This document shows positions 23,584 to 32,803 of a stretch of DNA of 64,000 nt, piece after piece. Under the pieces are notes generated by a model, which was not told the DNA's origin, made no database searches, and saw nothing but the letters and a program-made list of their open reading frames with translations. The stretch's first letter is position 1, and each line of letters begins with the position of its first letter. The position numbers and the translations under genes are program-made. Source of the DNA: Pirellulales bacterium (GTDB lineage Bacteria; Planctomycetota; Planctomycetia; Pirellulales; PALSA-1355); contig JALHMI010000015.1 of the NCBI GenBank assembly GCA_022844125.1, positions 124,001 to 188,000 of the forward strand, in the 5' to 3' direction.

Positions 23584-25875
23584 ATGTGGAAGTTGCTTCG
23601 CAACCTGCGTCCGCGTTCGCGTTCGAGCAATGAGCCGGTTCAGGCGCATATGACGTTCGCTCATACGTCGTTCGGAAGTTCGCTCTCGCGCACGCGGCTG
23701 TTGCTGAAGAAGCAGCTTTGGATCTGGCCGATCATTGCCGTGGTGATTCTGGCGACGGTTGGTTATGCCGTCAGCGGCCTGATCCAGCGGACCATGGAAG
23801 ACAGTCTTCGCTCGGAACTGGCGACTCTGCTCTCGGTTGAACGCTCGATGCTTGAAAAGTGGTTCGCGGTGCAAGAGTCGAGTGCTCTCACCCTGGCCAA
23901 CAATCAGTCCATCCGGCAAACGGTCACGGAACTGGTCGAGGCCGGGAGTACTGACGCCACGCCGAGTGACGCGGCCGGCACGCCCAGTCCTGACGAGTTG
24001 CGCAAGCGTCTAGCCAAGGAACTGGAAGCGGCGCTCTCTTCGCACGACTTCGTGGGCTATGTGGTCGTCGACAAGCAACTGGAAGTCATCGCCGCGTTTA
24101 CCCCCGGACTCGTGGGACAAATCGCCACGCAATTCGAATCGTTTCTCAAACCGAGCTTCGCAGGCGAAACGAACGTGTCTCCCCCATTTCCGAGCATTCA
24201 GTTGCTCAAGGACACCTCGGGGCGGTTGCGAAGCGGCGTGCCAACCATGTTCGTGTGCGCGCCGATTCGTGACTCGAACTTGCAGATCGTGGCTGTCCTG
24301 GCAATGCGCATCCGCCCCGAGAAAGAATTCACCGAGATTCTTCAGCTGGGGCGCGTCGGCGAGACAGGCGAGACCTACGCCATCAACCAGCAAGGGCTAT
24401 TGGTCTCGAACAGCCGGTTTGACGAGTCGCTGATCCTGCTCGGTCTCTTGCCCGACACCGATGACGCGGCCTCAATCCTAAACGTTCAGGTTCGTGATCC
24501 CGGCGGCGATATGACCAAAGGTTTTCGGCCCACTGTCCGGCGGCGTGAAATGCCGCTGACCGAAATCGCCTCCGCGGCCATTTCGGGGACTCAGGGCGTC
24601 AACCTGGACGGTTTTCGCAATTACCGCGGCGCCGAGTCGATTGGAGCCTGGACCTGGCTCCCCAAGTACCAGATGGGCATTATCACCGAGATCAACTCGG
24701 CCGAGGCCTTTCGCCCGCTGATCATCTTGCAGCGAACTTTCTACGCGCTATACGCCTTGCTGGGCATCGGCGCCATCGCAATCTTCGCCTTTACGTTGAT
24801 CGTGGCTCGCTTGCAGCGTCAGGCGCGCGCCGCCGCCGTCGAGGCCAAGCAACTGGGACAGTATCGCCTTGAGGAGAAACTCGGCGCGGGCGCAATGGGC
24901 GTGGTCTACAAGGGTCGCCACGCCATGCTCCGCCGCCCAACCGCCATCAAGATGCTCGATGTCGACCAGGTCAGCCAAGCCGCCATCGAACGCTTCGAAC
25001 GCGAAGTGCAGATTACCTGTAACCTGAACAACCCGCATACCGTCGCGATCTTCGACTACGGTCGCACACCCGAGGGCGTGTTCTACTACGCCATGGAATT
25101 CCTCGACGGGATCAACCTGCAGACCCTGGTTGAACGTGATGGTCCCCAGCCCGAGGGCCGGGTGGTTTCGATCCTCAAGCAGATCTGTGCATCGCTGTAC
25201 GAAGCCCATTCGCTGGGCCTCGTGCATCGCGACATCAAACCCGCCAACATCATGCTCAACCGCCGCGGAGCGGAGCCCGACGTCGTGAAGGTGCTCGACT
25301 TCGGTCTCGTCAAGGCACTGGGCGATGGTAAGCCCGACCGCGAATCCAGTGGCGAGCTGTCCGGCACACCGCTGTACATGTCGCCCGAAGCGATCCAGAT
25401 GCCCGACTCGGTCGACGCCCGCAGCGACTTGTACGCCGTGGGCGCCGTGGGCTACTACCTGCTCTCCGGGCAAACGGTGTTTAACGCCCGCACCTTGGGC
25501 GAGCTTTGCCAGCAGCATATTTCCTCGACACCCGACCTGCCGTCGCAGCGTCTGGGGCGTGCCGTCTCGCGCGAACTCGAACACGCGATCCTGTCCTGTC
25601 TGGAGAAGAATCGCGCCAAGCGGCCGCAGACGGCGCGCGATCTGGCGGCCATGCTCGACCGTGCCGCGGCGGTGTGGACGCTCGAAGACGCGGAAACCTG
25701 GTGGAGCCGCTTTGAACGGGGACAAGCCACGCATCCCGACGTAAAGTCGAGTGCGGGCGAAATCGCACCGCCCAGTGGAGTGGCCAATGGACCCGCAGCG
25801 GGTGGCAATGCCGGTACCGTCGCCCCGTCGTTCGATCGCACGGTTATTTACGAACCGCCCGGCGACGGCGAGTAA
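23584..25875 (+). CDS. Ser/Thr protein kinase with extracytoplasmic Cache sensor
   Basis: Membrane receptor kinase, 763 residues. A first transmembrane helix (LWIWPIIAVVILATVGYAVSGLI, split: WPIIAVVILATVGYAVSGL) at about 45-67 is followed by a double-Cache-like sensor (about 70-385, with FVGYVVVDKQLEVIAAF and GETGETYAINQQGLLVSNS), a second helix (ALYALLGIGAIAIFAFTLIV) near 388-408, and a Hanks-type kinase domain (about 428-700). The glycine loop is LGAGAMGVVYKG, the catalytic loop HRDIKPANIMLN near 548, and DFGLVKALG follows. All key catalytic residues are present. Sensing a small extracellular ligand and phosphorylating cytoplasmic targets is the expected role. Cache domains are common on chemoreceptors and histidine kinases and less so on Ser/Thr kinases. 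Start codon is the first ATG; 23650 is an alternative. Confidence 0.9.
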   Translation: MWKLLRNLRPRSRSSNEPVQAHMTFAHTSFGSSLSRTRLLLKKQLWIWPIIAVVILATVGYAVSGLIQRTMEDSLRSELATLLSVERSMLEKWFAVQESSALTLANNQSIRQTVTELVEAGSTDATPSDAAGTPSPDELRKRLAKELEAALSSHDFVGYVVVDKQLEVIAAFTPGLVGQIATQFESFLKPSFAGETNVSPPFPSIQLLKDTSGRLRSGVPTMFVCAPIRDSNLQIVAVLAMRIRPEKEFTEILQLGRVGETGETYAINQQGLLVSNSRFDESLILLGLLPDTDDAASILNVQVRDPGGDMTKGFRPTVRRREMPLTEIASAAISGTQGVNLDGFRNYRGAESIGAWTWLPKYQMGIITEINSAEAFRPLIILQRTFYALYALLGIGAIAIFAFTLIVARLQRQARAAAVEAKQLGQYRLEEKLGAGAMGVVYKGRHAMLRRPTAIKMLDVDQVSQAAIERFEREVQITCNLNNPHTVAIFDYGRTPEGVFYYAMEFLDGINLQTLVERDGPQPEGRVVSILKQICASLYEAHSLGLVHRDIKPANIMLNRRGAEPDVVKVLDFGLVKALGDGKPDRESSGELSGTPLYMSPEAIQMPDSVDARSDLYAVGAVGYYLLSGQTVFNARTLGELCQQHISSTPDLPSQRLGRAVSRELEHAILSCLEKNRAKRPQTARDLAAMLDRAAAVWTLEDAETWWSRFERGQATHPDVKSSAGEIAPPSGVANGPAAGGNAGTVAPSFDRTVIYEPPGDGE

Positions 25876-26102
25876 CGGAGGAGGGGGCCCATCGTGCCAC
25901 TTGTGGCTACAGTCACCGCAACGGTCCGGCAAGCGGACCCTGATGCCTTCTCGCGGGTGCATTTTTCTCGCTCGCTCGCGGCTAATCCGCTCGGCTTTCG
26001 CTGGCAACAAGCTATATTGTCGGCACGGCCATTCGGCTGCATCTCGTTCCTCGCATTGGTGTCATCGCACACATCCATGATCGTATTCAGGTGGGAGACC
26101 GT

Positions 26103-27014
26103 ATGATGTCGACCCTTTCTCGGATTTCGTTTGCGTTGGCCGGGCTGCTGGCCATCGCGTTTCAGTCGTCGTTCGTACTGGCACAAGAAGATGCCGCGGC
26201 GGCCGCGGTTCGCCAGCGTGCCGAACAACTCGTGACCGCATTTAATGCCGGCAAGACAGATGACGTGGCCGGCTATTTCATGCCGCGCGGCGAACTGATC
26301 GACGAGGCAGGCACGGTCTATCAAGGAACGCAGGAGATCAAAGGCCTGTTGAACGCCTTCTTCAAGGAGTTTCCTGGCGCGAAGCTCGCGCTGAACGTCG
26401 AGTCGATTCGCCTCGTCGGGCCGGTCGCGATCGACGAGGGAACCCGATCGATCACCACCGCCGATGGCGAAGCGCGTTCCCAGTTCCGCTACATCGCCGT
26501 GTGGACGAACGTCGACAAGGAGTGGAAACTGGCGTCGTTCCGAGATTTTGCCGACGATCCGATCCCCACGCCGCATGACAATCTCGAACCGCTGGCCTGG
26601 CTCGTGGGCGAGTGGGTGAACGAAGGTACCGATGCTGACGTTGCCATCTCGTACCGCTGGTCTGATGACGGCAATTACCTGCTGGGCGAGTTCGACATTC
26701 AGCCCGTTGATGGGCCGCAGCGAAAAAGCACGCAGCGAATCGGCTGGGATCCCACGACCGGAACGATTCGCTCGTGGCTCTTCGATGCTGACGGCGGTTT
26801 TGCCGAGGGAAAGTGGACCATGGTGGAAGACGGGATTGTCGCCAAGAGCGAATCGGTCAATTCGGACGGCACCACGTCGTCTGCGACGATGACGATCACC
26901 CCCACGGACAACGACCACTACTCGATCGCCGGTAGCGAGCGAATCGTGGCGGGTGCACGCGAACCCGATTTCGAGCTCACCGTGACCAGGCGTCCGCCCA
27001 AGGCCGGCAACTAG
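26103..27014 (+). CDS. Secreted SgcJ/EcaC-type NTF2-like protein
   Basis: Exported protein, 303 residues from the ATG at 26103, with GGTGGGAG six bases upstream. A signal peptide (ISFALAGLLAIAFQSSFVLAQ) is followed by a SnoaL/DUF4440-type NTF2-like domain, about 35-165 (VRQRAEQLVTAFNAGKTDDV, YQGTQEIKGLLNAFF, RSQFRYIAVWTNVDKEWKLAS), then a lipocalin-like beta domain of about 120 residues (WLVGEWVNEG, GWDPTTGTIRSWLFDADGGF, WTMVEDGIVAKSES). This two-part layout is frequent in planctomycetes. No catalytic role is established. It is followed 21 bases later by the repeat/TPR protein gene, and the two may be co-transcribed. Confidence 0.82.
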   Translation: MMSTLSRISFALAGLLAIAFQSSFVLAQEDAAAAAVRQRAEQLVTAFNAGKTDDVAGYFMPRGELIDEAGTVYQGTQEIKGLLNAFFKEFPGAKLALNVESIRLVGPVAIDEGTRSITTADGEARSQFRYIAVWTNVDKEWKLASFRDFADDPIPTPHDNLEPLAWLVGEWVNEGTDADVAISYRWSDDGNYLLGEFDIQPVDGPQRKSTQRIGWDPTTGTIRSWLFDADGGFAEGKWTMVEDGIVAKSESVNSDGTTSSATMTITPTDNDHYSIAGSERIVAGAREPDFELTVTRRPPKAGN

Positions 27015-27035
27015 GCCCCACACCGTACGAGGCTC

Positions 27036-29255
27036 ATGATGTTTGCATTTGCGAAGCCAAGCCTGGCCGTATGTATTGTTGTTGGCGGATTGACCGTCTC
27101 CGCGCAAATCGCGGAAGCCCGTGGCGGCCGTGGTGGCGGTGGTGGCGGTGGTGGTCATGGTGGCGGTCGCCCTTCGATGGGGCACGTCGGCGGCGGCGGT
27201 GGTCGTCCCAGTGGTGGTGGCGCCCGACCCAGCGGAGGCGCTGCGCATCGGCCCGCATCTCGTCCCTCGACTTCGCACACTGCCAACCGTCCTTCGATGG
27301 GCAATGTTTCGCGACCCCCGGGCGGTGGTGCACGGCCCAATCTTCCTTCTCGACCGAGTGGCGGTAGCGGAAATTTCAGTCCGTCCGGCGGCGGTCGTCC
27401 GAACCTTGCAGGGCCGACGACGCGCCCCGGCGGCAACCTCGGCGGCGGTGCGGGTGGGCAGCGCCCGTCAGTGCGCCCTCCGACAAACATTCCTGCCACA
27501 AACCGACCCTCATTCCCATCGGGTGGAGTTGCTGGTGGCGGCCCGAACCTGGGCAATCGTCCCGGCGCTTCAACGCGCCCCGGCACAGGCAATCGACCAG
27601 ACTTGGCAAACCGACCTGATTTGGCGAACCGACCTGGAATCGGGACGGGCGGACCGACAACGCGTCCGGGATTGGGTCTCGATCAGCCTGGCGGTGATCG
27701 GCCGAGTCTCGGCAACGTGACAAGACCCGCTCCACTGCCTGGCCGTCCCGGCGGCGGTGATCGACCGGGCATTGGTGGAGGCAACCGACCCGGCGGCGGT
27801 GATCGTCCGAGCATCGGCGGTAATCGACCAGGAGGCGGCGATCGACCGGGAATTGGTGGAGGCAACCGACCTGGTGATGGAGATCGCCCCGGAAGACCTG
27901 GCGGTGATCGACCTGGAGGCGGCGATCGACCGGGACGCCCTGGTGATGGAGATCGCCCCGGCCGACCCGGCGATGGCGACCGACCGATCGTGGACCGGCC
28001 AATTGAACGACCGCCGAACGCCAGTCGCCCGAGCCGTCCTGGCGATGGTAACTGGAATCACGGTCCTGAGTGGGGACATCGTCCGGGCTGGGATCATCCC
28101 GGCTGGAACAATCCGAACTGGGGTTGGGGCGGCGGCAGTTGGGCCGGTCACTGGCACAACAACTGTATTCGTCCGCACTACGGCTGGTACAACGGCTGCT
28201 GGAATAACTATTGGGGTAGCAACTGGTACGCGCCCCTGGCTTGGGGCGCGGTCGGCTGGGGGCTTGGCTCCTGGACCAGCAACTGGGGATACAGTTCGGC
28301 TTACTACAACCCCTACTATGTTGCCGCGCCGGCGGTTCCGTACGACTACTCGCAACCCGTGGTCGTCGACAACTATGTGAACGACGCGGCGGATGCTGCC
28401 GTGGCCGCCGATCCGAACGCCCAGCCGCCGGCCGAAGATCCCGCGGTGCAGCACGCCACGGCGCTCTTCGACGAGGGGCTCGCCCTGTTCAAAAAGGGCG
28501 ACTATCGGTCGGCACTCAACAAGTTCGATGCGGCACTCACCCAACTTCCCGATGATCCGGTCATCCACGAGGTGCGTGCGGTGACGCTATTCGCGCTGGG
28601 AGAGTACCAGCAATCGGCCGCGGCGCTCAACTCGTTCCTGTCGAGTGCGCCAGGCATGGACTGGACTACCATGAGCAGCCTGTACGGCAACGCTGCCGAT
28701 TACGAGGCCCAGCTCCGCAAGCTCGAACAGTACTGCGTATCCAAGCCGAATGACGCCGCGGCGTATTTCGTCCTGGCGTATCAGTACCTTGTGCTGGGCG
28801 CAAAGGACCAGGCCACCGACGCGCTGCGCGTCGTGGTGAAAAACCAGCCGAAGGATTCCACTGCCAAGCGAATGCTCGATGCACTTGCACCCGAGCAGGC
28901 GACCGCGGTGGCCCAGACGCCGCCGGCCCCGGCGGCTGCTCCAGCGCCCGCGGCCGGCGCCGAAAGTCCCGCGATCGATCTGGTGGGCAACTGGCGTGCG
29001 AAAGCTGGCGACACCACGATCGATCTGGCGATTACAGACGCTTCGCAGTTCACCTGGAAAGCTTCGGAGAAGGGCAAAGCCACTGCCGAGCTCGATGGCC
29101 AATTGACCGCCGATGCCGATGCCCTTACGCTCGACAGCGCGACTCAAGGGGCCATGAGTGGTTCCGTGGCCACTCTCTCCCCCGACAAGTGGCGGTTCGC
29201 GCTCGCCGGGGCACCTGCTTCCGATCCGGGACTCACTTTCGAACGAGTTCGCTAA
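27036..29255 (+). CDS. Exported Gly/Arg/Pro-repeat protein with TPR domain
   Basis: Large exported protein, 739 residues, in four parts. A signal peptide (to about residue 28, AEARG) precedes a low-complexity basic region, about 29-330, of degenerate GGGDRPG and GGNRPG repeats. Next is a Trp/Asn/Tyr/Gly-rich stretch, about 335-445 (GWNNPNWGWGGGSWAGHW, NGCWNNYWGSNWYAPLAWG). Two or three TPR motifs follow, about 470-620 (ALFDEGLALFKKGDYRSALNKF), then a short beta domain (IDLVGNWRAKAGDTTIDLAI). The basic repeats could bind nucleic acid or acidic polysaccharide; the aromatic region may associate with the envelope. Planctomycetes carry similar proteins of unknown role. The long open frames on both strands across the repeats are shadows of its biased codons. 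Confidence 0.8.
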   Translation: MMFAFAKPSLAVCIVVGGLTVSAQIAEARGGRGGGGGGGGHGGGRPSMGHVGGGGGRPSGGGARPSGGAAHRPASRPSTSHTANRPSMGNVSRPPGGGARPNLPSRPSGGSGNFSPSGGGRPNLAGPTTRPGGNLGGGAGGQRPSVRPPTNIPATNRPSFPSGGVAGGGPNLGNRPGASTRPGTGNRPDLANRPDLANRPGIGTGGPTTRPGLGLDQPGGDRPSLGNVTRPAPLPGRPGGGDRPGIGGGNRPGGGDRPSIGGNRPGGGDRPGIGGGNRPGDGDRPGRPGGDRPGGGDRPGRPGDGDRPGRPGDGDRPIVDRPIERPPNASRPSRPGDGNWNHGPEWGHRPGWDHPGWNNPNWGWGGGSWAGHWHNNCIRPHYGWYNGCWNNYWGSNWYAPLAWGAVGWGLGSWTSNWGYSSAYYNPYYVAAPAVPYDYSQPVVVDNYVNDAADAAVAADPNAQPPAEDPAVQHATALFDEGLALFKKGDYRSALNKFDAALTQLPDDPVIHEVRAVTLFALGEYQQSAAALNSFLSSAPGMDWTTMSSLYGNAADYEAQLRKLEQYCVSKPNDAAAYFVLAYQYLVLGAKDQATDALRVVVKNQPKDSTAKRMLDALAPEQATAVAQTPPAPAAAPAPAAGAESPAIDLVGNWRAKAGDTTIDLAITDASQFTWKASEKGKATAELDGQLTADADALTLDSATQGAMSGSVATLSPDKWRFALAGAPASDPGLTFERVR
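27700..28005 (+). repeat. Tandem coding repeats (GGGDRPG type)
   Basis: Within the preceding gene, short units encoding GGGDRPG, IGGGNRP and GDGDRPGRP alternate many times in tandem, with units of about 21 to 27 bases. They are nearly identical at the nucleotide level in places (for example GGCGGCGATCGACCGGG), so copy number may vary between strains. Confidence 0.75.
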
Positions 29256-29288
29256 CGAGTTGTTTCTCAATTCCCCACAGGAGTCCTG

Positions 29289-30161
29289 ATGATGCGCTGG
29301 CGCGGTGGTGAGCAAAGCGGAAACCTGGAAGACCGTCGGCGCATGAGCCCGCGTGGTGTCGCCGTCGGTGGGGGCGCCATGCTGCTTATCATGGTGCTCG
29401 CCCTGGTGTTCGGCATTGATCCGCAACAGCTCAACCAGGTCATCGATCAAGGCGGCGGCGCCGGCGGCGGTGCGGCCGTTGAAGAGCGCGAGCTCACGCC
29501 CGAGGAGATCGAACAGCGCGACTTCACGGCCACGGTGCTCCGATTCACGGAGCGCGTGTGGGACGAACAGCTACCCAGCATCGGCCGGCGATACGACCCG
29601 CCGAAGATGGTTCTTTTCTCACAGCAGGTTCGAACCGGCTGTGGCGTGGCCCCCTCGGCAGTTGGTCCCTTTTACTGTCCCATGGACCGAACGGTATATC
29701 TCGACCCGACATTCTTCGAAGAGCTCCAGCAAAAGCTGGGCGGCTCCAAGGCCGAGTTCTCGCAGGCCTACGTGATCGCCCATGAAGTCGGCCATCACGT
29801 CCAGAATCTGCTCGGCTACAGCGACCTCGTCAATCAGAAACGCCAGACCCTGCCGGCCGAGGAGTTCAACAAGTGGTCCGTGCGGCTGGAGCTGCAGGCC
29901 GACTATCTGGCCGGTGTCTGGGCACATTACGGGCAGCGGGAGTTCAACTTTATCGAGCCTGGCGATGTCGAATCCGCAATCACCTCGGCTAACGCGATCG
30001 GCGACGATCGCCTGCAGAAACGTTCGACCGGCTTCACCTCGCCCGAGAACTACACGCACGGAACTTCCGAACAACGCGTGCGCTGGTTCACCGAGGGACT
30101 CAAGACCGGCGACCTGGGGCGGCTCGAGGAAATCTTCAGGGTCCCCTACGAGCGACTTTGA
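29289..30161 (+). CDS. Neutral zinc metallopeptidase (YpfJ-like)
   Basis: Membrane-anchored putative zinc peptidase, 290 residues. It starts MMRWRGGEQSGNLEDRR, the family's standard opening, has one transmembrane helix (VGGGAMLLIMVLALVFGI) near 35-53, and carries the zinc site HEVGHHVQNLLG at residues 165-176. Another conserved stretch, WSVRLELQADYLAGVWAHY, gives the third ligand Glu. FYCPMDRTVYLDPTFF precedes the zinc helix as usual. The catalytic domain would face the periplasm. An AGGAG ribosome site precedes the ATG. Its last 16 bases overlap the end of the convergent histidine kinase gene. Physiological substrate unknown. Confidence 0.92.
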   Translation: MMRWRGGEQSGNLEDRRRMSPRGVAVGGGAMLLIMVLALVFGIDPQQLNQVIDQGGGAGGGAAVEERELTPEEIEQRDFTATVLRFTERVWDEQLPSIGRRYDPPKMVLFSQQVRTGCGVAPSAVGPFYCPMDRTVYLDPTFFEELQQKLGGSKAEFSQAYVIAHEVGHHVQNLLGYSDLVNQKRQTLPAEEFNKWSVRLELQADYLAGVWAHYGQREFNFIEPGDVESAITSANAIGDDRLQKRSTGFTSPENYTHGTSEQRVRWFTEGLKTGDLGRLEEIFRVPYERL

Positions 30162-32518
30162 GTCGTCCGTCCGCTGTCGGGTCGCGACGGATCCTTCAGC
30201 AGTTGCTCGATCTGTTCCATGCTGACCGGCTTCACCAGGTGATGGTCGAAGCCCGCAGCCCGCGTTCGCTCACGGTCGGCTTCCTGTCCCCAGCCGGTTA
30301 GCGCGAAGAGCTTCACATGCGGATAGCGGCCGTCCGTCCGTATGCGCTCGGCGACCTGAAACCCGTCCATGCCCGGCATGCCGAGATCCAAGAGCACGAT
30401 CTCGGGCTGGAAGCTTTCCATGATGGCCAGCGCCGTTGGTCCGTCGTTGGCCACCTGGGCTTCTGACCCCAACATCTTGAGCAGCATTCCCAGGCTCGAG
30501 GCCGCGTCGCGATTGTCGTCAACGACCAGGACCTTTCGGCGGGGCTTGGGCACCGCCTGCGATGCCGGAGTTTGAGCGTTGGCTCCCTCCTGTTGAGCAG
30601 CCGTTGGCAATCGCACCGTAAACGTGCTCCCCAGGTGGGGACCGGGGCTCTGTACCGCGACGCTCCCACCGTGCATCTCGACCAGGCGCTTTACCAGAGT
30701 CAGGCCGATTCCCAGTCCTCCCTGGGCTCGGCTGGCGGTGCGATCGACCTGCATGAACATGTCGAACACCAGCGGCGCCATCTCGGTGGGAATGCCGATC
30801 CCGTTGTCGCGCACGCGCAGCACGATTTCTCCCTGGCCTCGTTCGGCGCTCAGCCAGATCTGGCCGCCACGGTCCGTGTACTTGGCCGCATTGTTGAGCA
30901 GGTTGGATATCACCTGTGCCAGACGCACCGAGTCGCCATACAGCGTGATGCTCTCGGGAGGGATCGACACCGAGAGCTGATGCCCCCCCGCGGCGATTGC
31001 CGGTTGGCTGGTGTCGACCGCCGTCCGCACGATCTCGGCGAGCGTGGTTTCTTCGCGCCGCAGTTCGATTGAACCTCGCGTGATTCGCGAGATCTCCAAG
31101 AGATCGTCGACCAGTCGGACCATTTGGGCTACCTGTCGTTCCATGATCTCGCACACGCGCTCGGCCGTGGCATCGCCGCGGGCGGACATCGACAGGATAT
31201 GTATCGAACTGCGAATCGGCGCGAGCGGGTTGCGCAGCTCGTGGGCCAAGGTGGCCAGGAATTCATCCTTGCGCTTGTCCGCTTCTTCAAGCGACTGTTC
31301 CGTCGCCTTCCGCTCGGTGACATCGCGCGTCGTTCCGGCCACCGCTTCCACTTCCCCGTCGGGACCAATCACCGGCACCAGAATGTAATCATAAATTCGC
31401 CGCCCGAACGTTCCGGTGAACGGCACTTCGCCACGGATCGGCCCCTTCGTCGCGACGACTTCTTCAATCTCGCGGTCGTGCATTGCCGCGTGCCAGGGTT
31501 CGTAGCCCAGCTCAAGGCAGTTTTTGCCGATTGCCTCCTCCCAGGTGCGGCCCCACATCTGCAGGAGCACTTCATTGGCATACACGAAGCGGTGATCCAG
31601 ACTGAAGATATACGCCAGGTCCGGCGTATTGTTGAGGATTGCCTCGTATAGCCGCCTCTGCCGCGCGGACTCGGCCTGCGTTTCGGCGAGTGCCGCTTCG
31701 GCCTGTTTGCGCTGCGAAATGTCGACCGTCACGCAGACGATGTTCACCAGAGTGCCGGACGCATCGCGCAGCCCCGTCACGCAATTGTTGACCCAGGCGA
31801 TCGAGCCGTCCTTGCGCAGATAGCGTTTCTCGATCGTGAAGTCAGGGCCGCCAGCGGCAAGCATCCGAAACTTTTCGAGGTTGTGCGGCAAATCGTCCGG
31901 GTGCGTGATGTCCTGCATCCGCAGTGCGCGCAGTTCCGCTTCGTCGTAGCCCGTGATCTGGCAGAACCGTTTGTTGACCAACTGAAATCCGCCGGCAAGG
32001 TCCGTTTGCGAAATGCCGGCCGTCGCCTGGTTCACAATCGCGCTGAACTGTTGTTCGCTCGCGCCCAGCGCCAGTTCGGCCCGCTTGAGTTCGTCGATAT
32101 TCTGTACCAGGGCCACGGCGCCCACGACCTCTCCGCCGGCATCTCGAAACGGCGCGGCGGCCACGCGGGTCCAGGTTTCACCGCCAGCTTCGTCGGTGAA
32201 CAGCATCTCCACGCCGGGAGTCACCGTTTCGCCCTGCAGCGCACGCACGCTGGGCCACCGCTCCAGTGGTAACAGCTGCCCCACACTGTCGAATGCCCGC
32301 CACCGCTTGATCCGCTGCGGATCCTGTGACGGTGCTCGCTCGGGCACCAGCCGCCGCATGGCCGCGTTGCTCAGGATCCAGCGCCCGTCGCGCCCCATCA
32401 GGCCAATGCCCACCGGCAGTTGATCAAGAACCGCGGCCAGGGGCGCGTTCGCCGCCTCCCCCGAGACGCCGGCGACCTGGCGTTCGCCGGGTTCGTTCCC
32501 ATGATCAGATTGGTCCAT
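30146..32518 (-). CDS. PAS-domain hybrid histidine kinase with C-terminal receiver
   Basis: Soluble signalling protein, 790 residues from the ATG at 32518. Three PAS domains can be seen: about 20-140 (LPVGIGLMGRDGRWILSN), 150-270 (QFSAIVNQATAGISQTDLAG) and 290-400 (AILNNTPDLAYIFSLDHRFV), with PAC-type ends. The HisKA box FLATLAHELRNPLAPIRS holds the phospho-acceptor His near 427; the ATPase has N (LLNNAAKY), G1 (VRDNGIGIP) and G2 (GGLGIGLTLV) boxes. A REC domain at the C-terminus has the acceptor Asp in LLDLGMPG near 710 and the switch Lys in HHLVKPV. No transmembrane segment is visible, so it senses a cytoplasmic cue. No adjacent response regulator is present, and the output may pass through an unlinked phosphotransfer protein. 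An upstream start at 32590 is possible but less likely. Confidence 0.93.
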   Translation of the reverse strand: MDQSDHGNEPGERQVAGVSGEAANAPLAAVLDQLPVGIGLMGRDGRWILSNAAMRRLVPERAPSQDPQRIKRWRAFDSVGQLLPLERWPSVRALQGETVTPGVEMLFTDEAGGETWTRVAAAPFRDAGGEVVGAVALVQNIDELKRAELALGASEQQFSAIVNQATAGISQTDLAGGFQLVNKRFCQITGYDEAELRALRMQDITHPDDLPHNLEKFRMLAAGGPDFTIEKRYLRKDGSIAWVNNCVTGLRDASGTLVNIVCVTVDISQRKQAEAALAETQAESARQRRLYEAILNNTPDLAYIFSLDHRFVYANEVLLQMWGRTWEEAIGKNCLELGYEPWHAAMHDREIEEVVATKGPIRGEVPFTGTFGRRIYDYILVPVIGPDGEVEAVAGTTRDVTERKATEQSLEEADKRKDEFLATLAHELRNPLAPIRSSIHILSMSARGDATAERVCEIMERQVAQMVRLVDDLLEISRITRGSIELRREETTLAEIVRTAVDTSQPAIAAGGHQLSVSIPPESITLYGDSVRLAQVISNLLNNAAKYTDRGGQIWLSAERGQGEIVLRVRDNGIGIPTEMAPLVFDMFMQVDRTASRAQGGLGIGLTLVKRLVEMHGGSVAVQSPGPHLGSTFTVRLPTAAQQEGANAQTPASQAVPKPRRKVLVVDDNRDAASSLGMLLKMLGSEAQVANDGPTALAIMESFQPEIVLLDLGMPGMDGFQVAERIRTDGRYPHVKLFALTGWGQEADRERTRAAGFDHHLVKPVSMEQIEQLLKDPSRPDSGRTTQSRS

Positions 32519-32803
32519 GCGACAGCAGACTCCCGCCATTTTCGAATCGGCCGCTGATGATAGCAAACGTCGTGCCTTTGACGTAAGCATGCGTGCTCAT
32601 TCGCACAATGCTGTGCCCAACGGCCCGATATTCTATCGAGCCGCCCCCGCGTCTGCTTGGCAAGTGCCCTGTTTTTACCAACGTGACTGCCAATCCCGAT
32701 CGCGGTATGTCAGTTGCAAACCGTGGCGGTGCGAAGTGCTGCCGGTACCCTCGAGGTAGGGAAACGGCAGCTCGGATTGACCATTGGAAGGGGGAGCGTT
32801 CAG

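Noticed and set aside
24748-26010. A 420-codon minus-strand open frame opposite the kinase gene
   Set aside because: It lies antisense to the Hanks kinase motifs, which are unambiguous; the reverse frame is a by-product of GC-rich third positions.
27570-28568. Long minus-strand open frames rich in Ile/Ala/Arg/Ser across the repeat protein
   Set aside because: The tandem plus-strand repeats keep several frames open. The plus-strand product has a signal peptide, TPR units and a proper C-terminus; the others do not.
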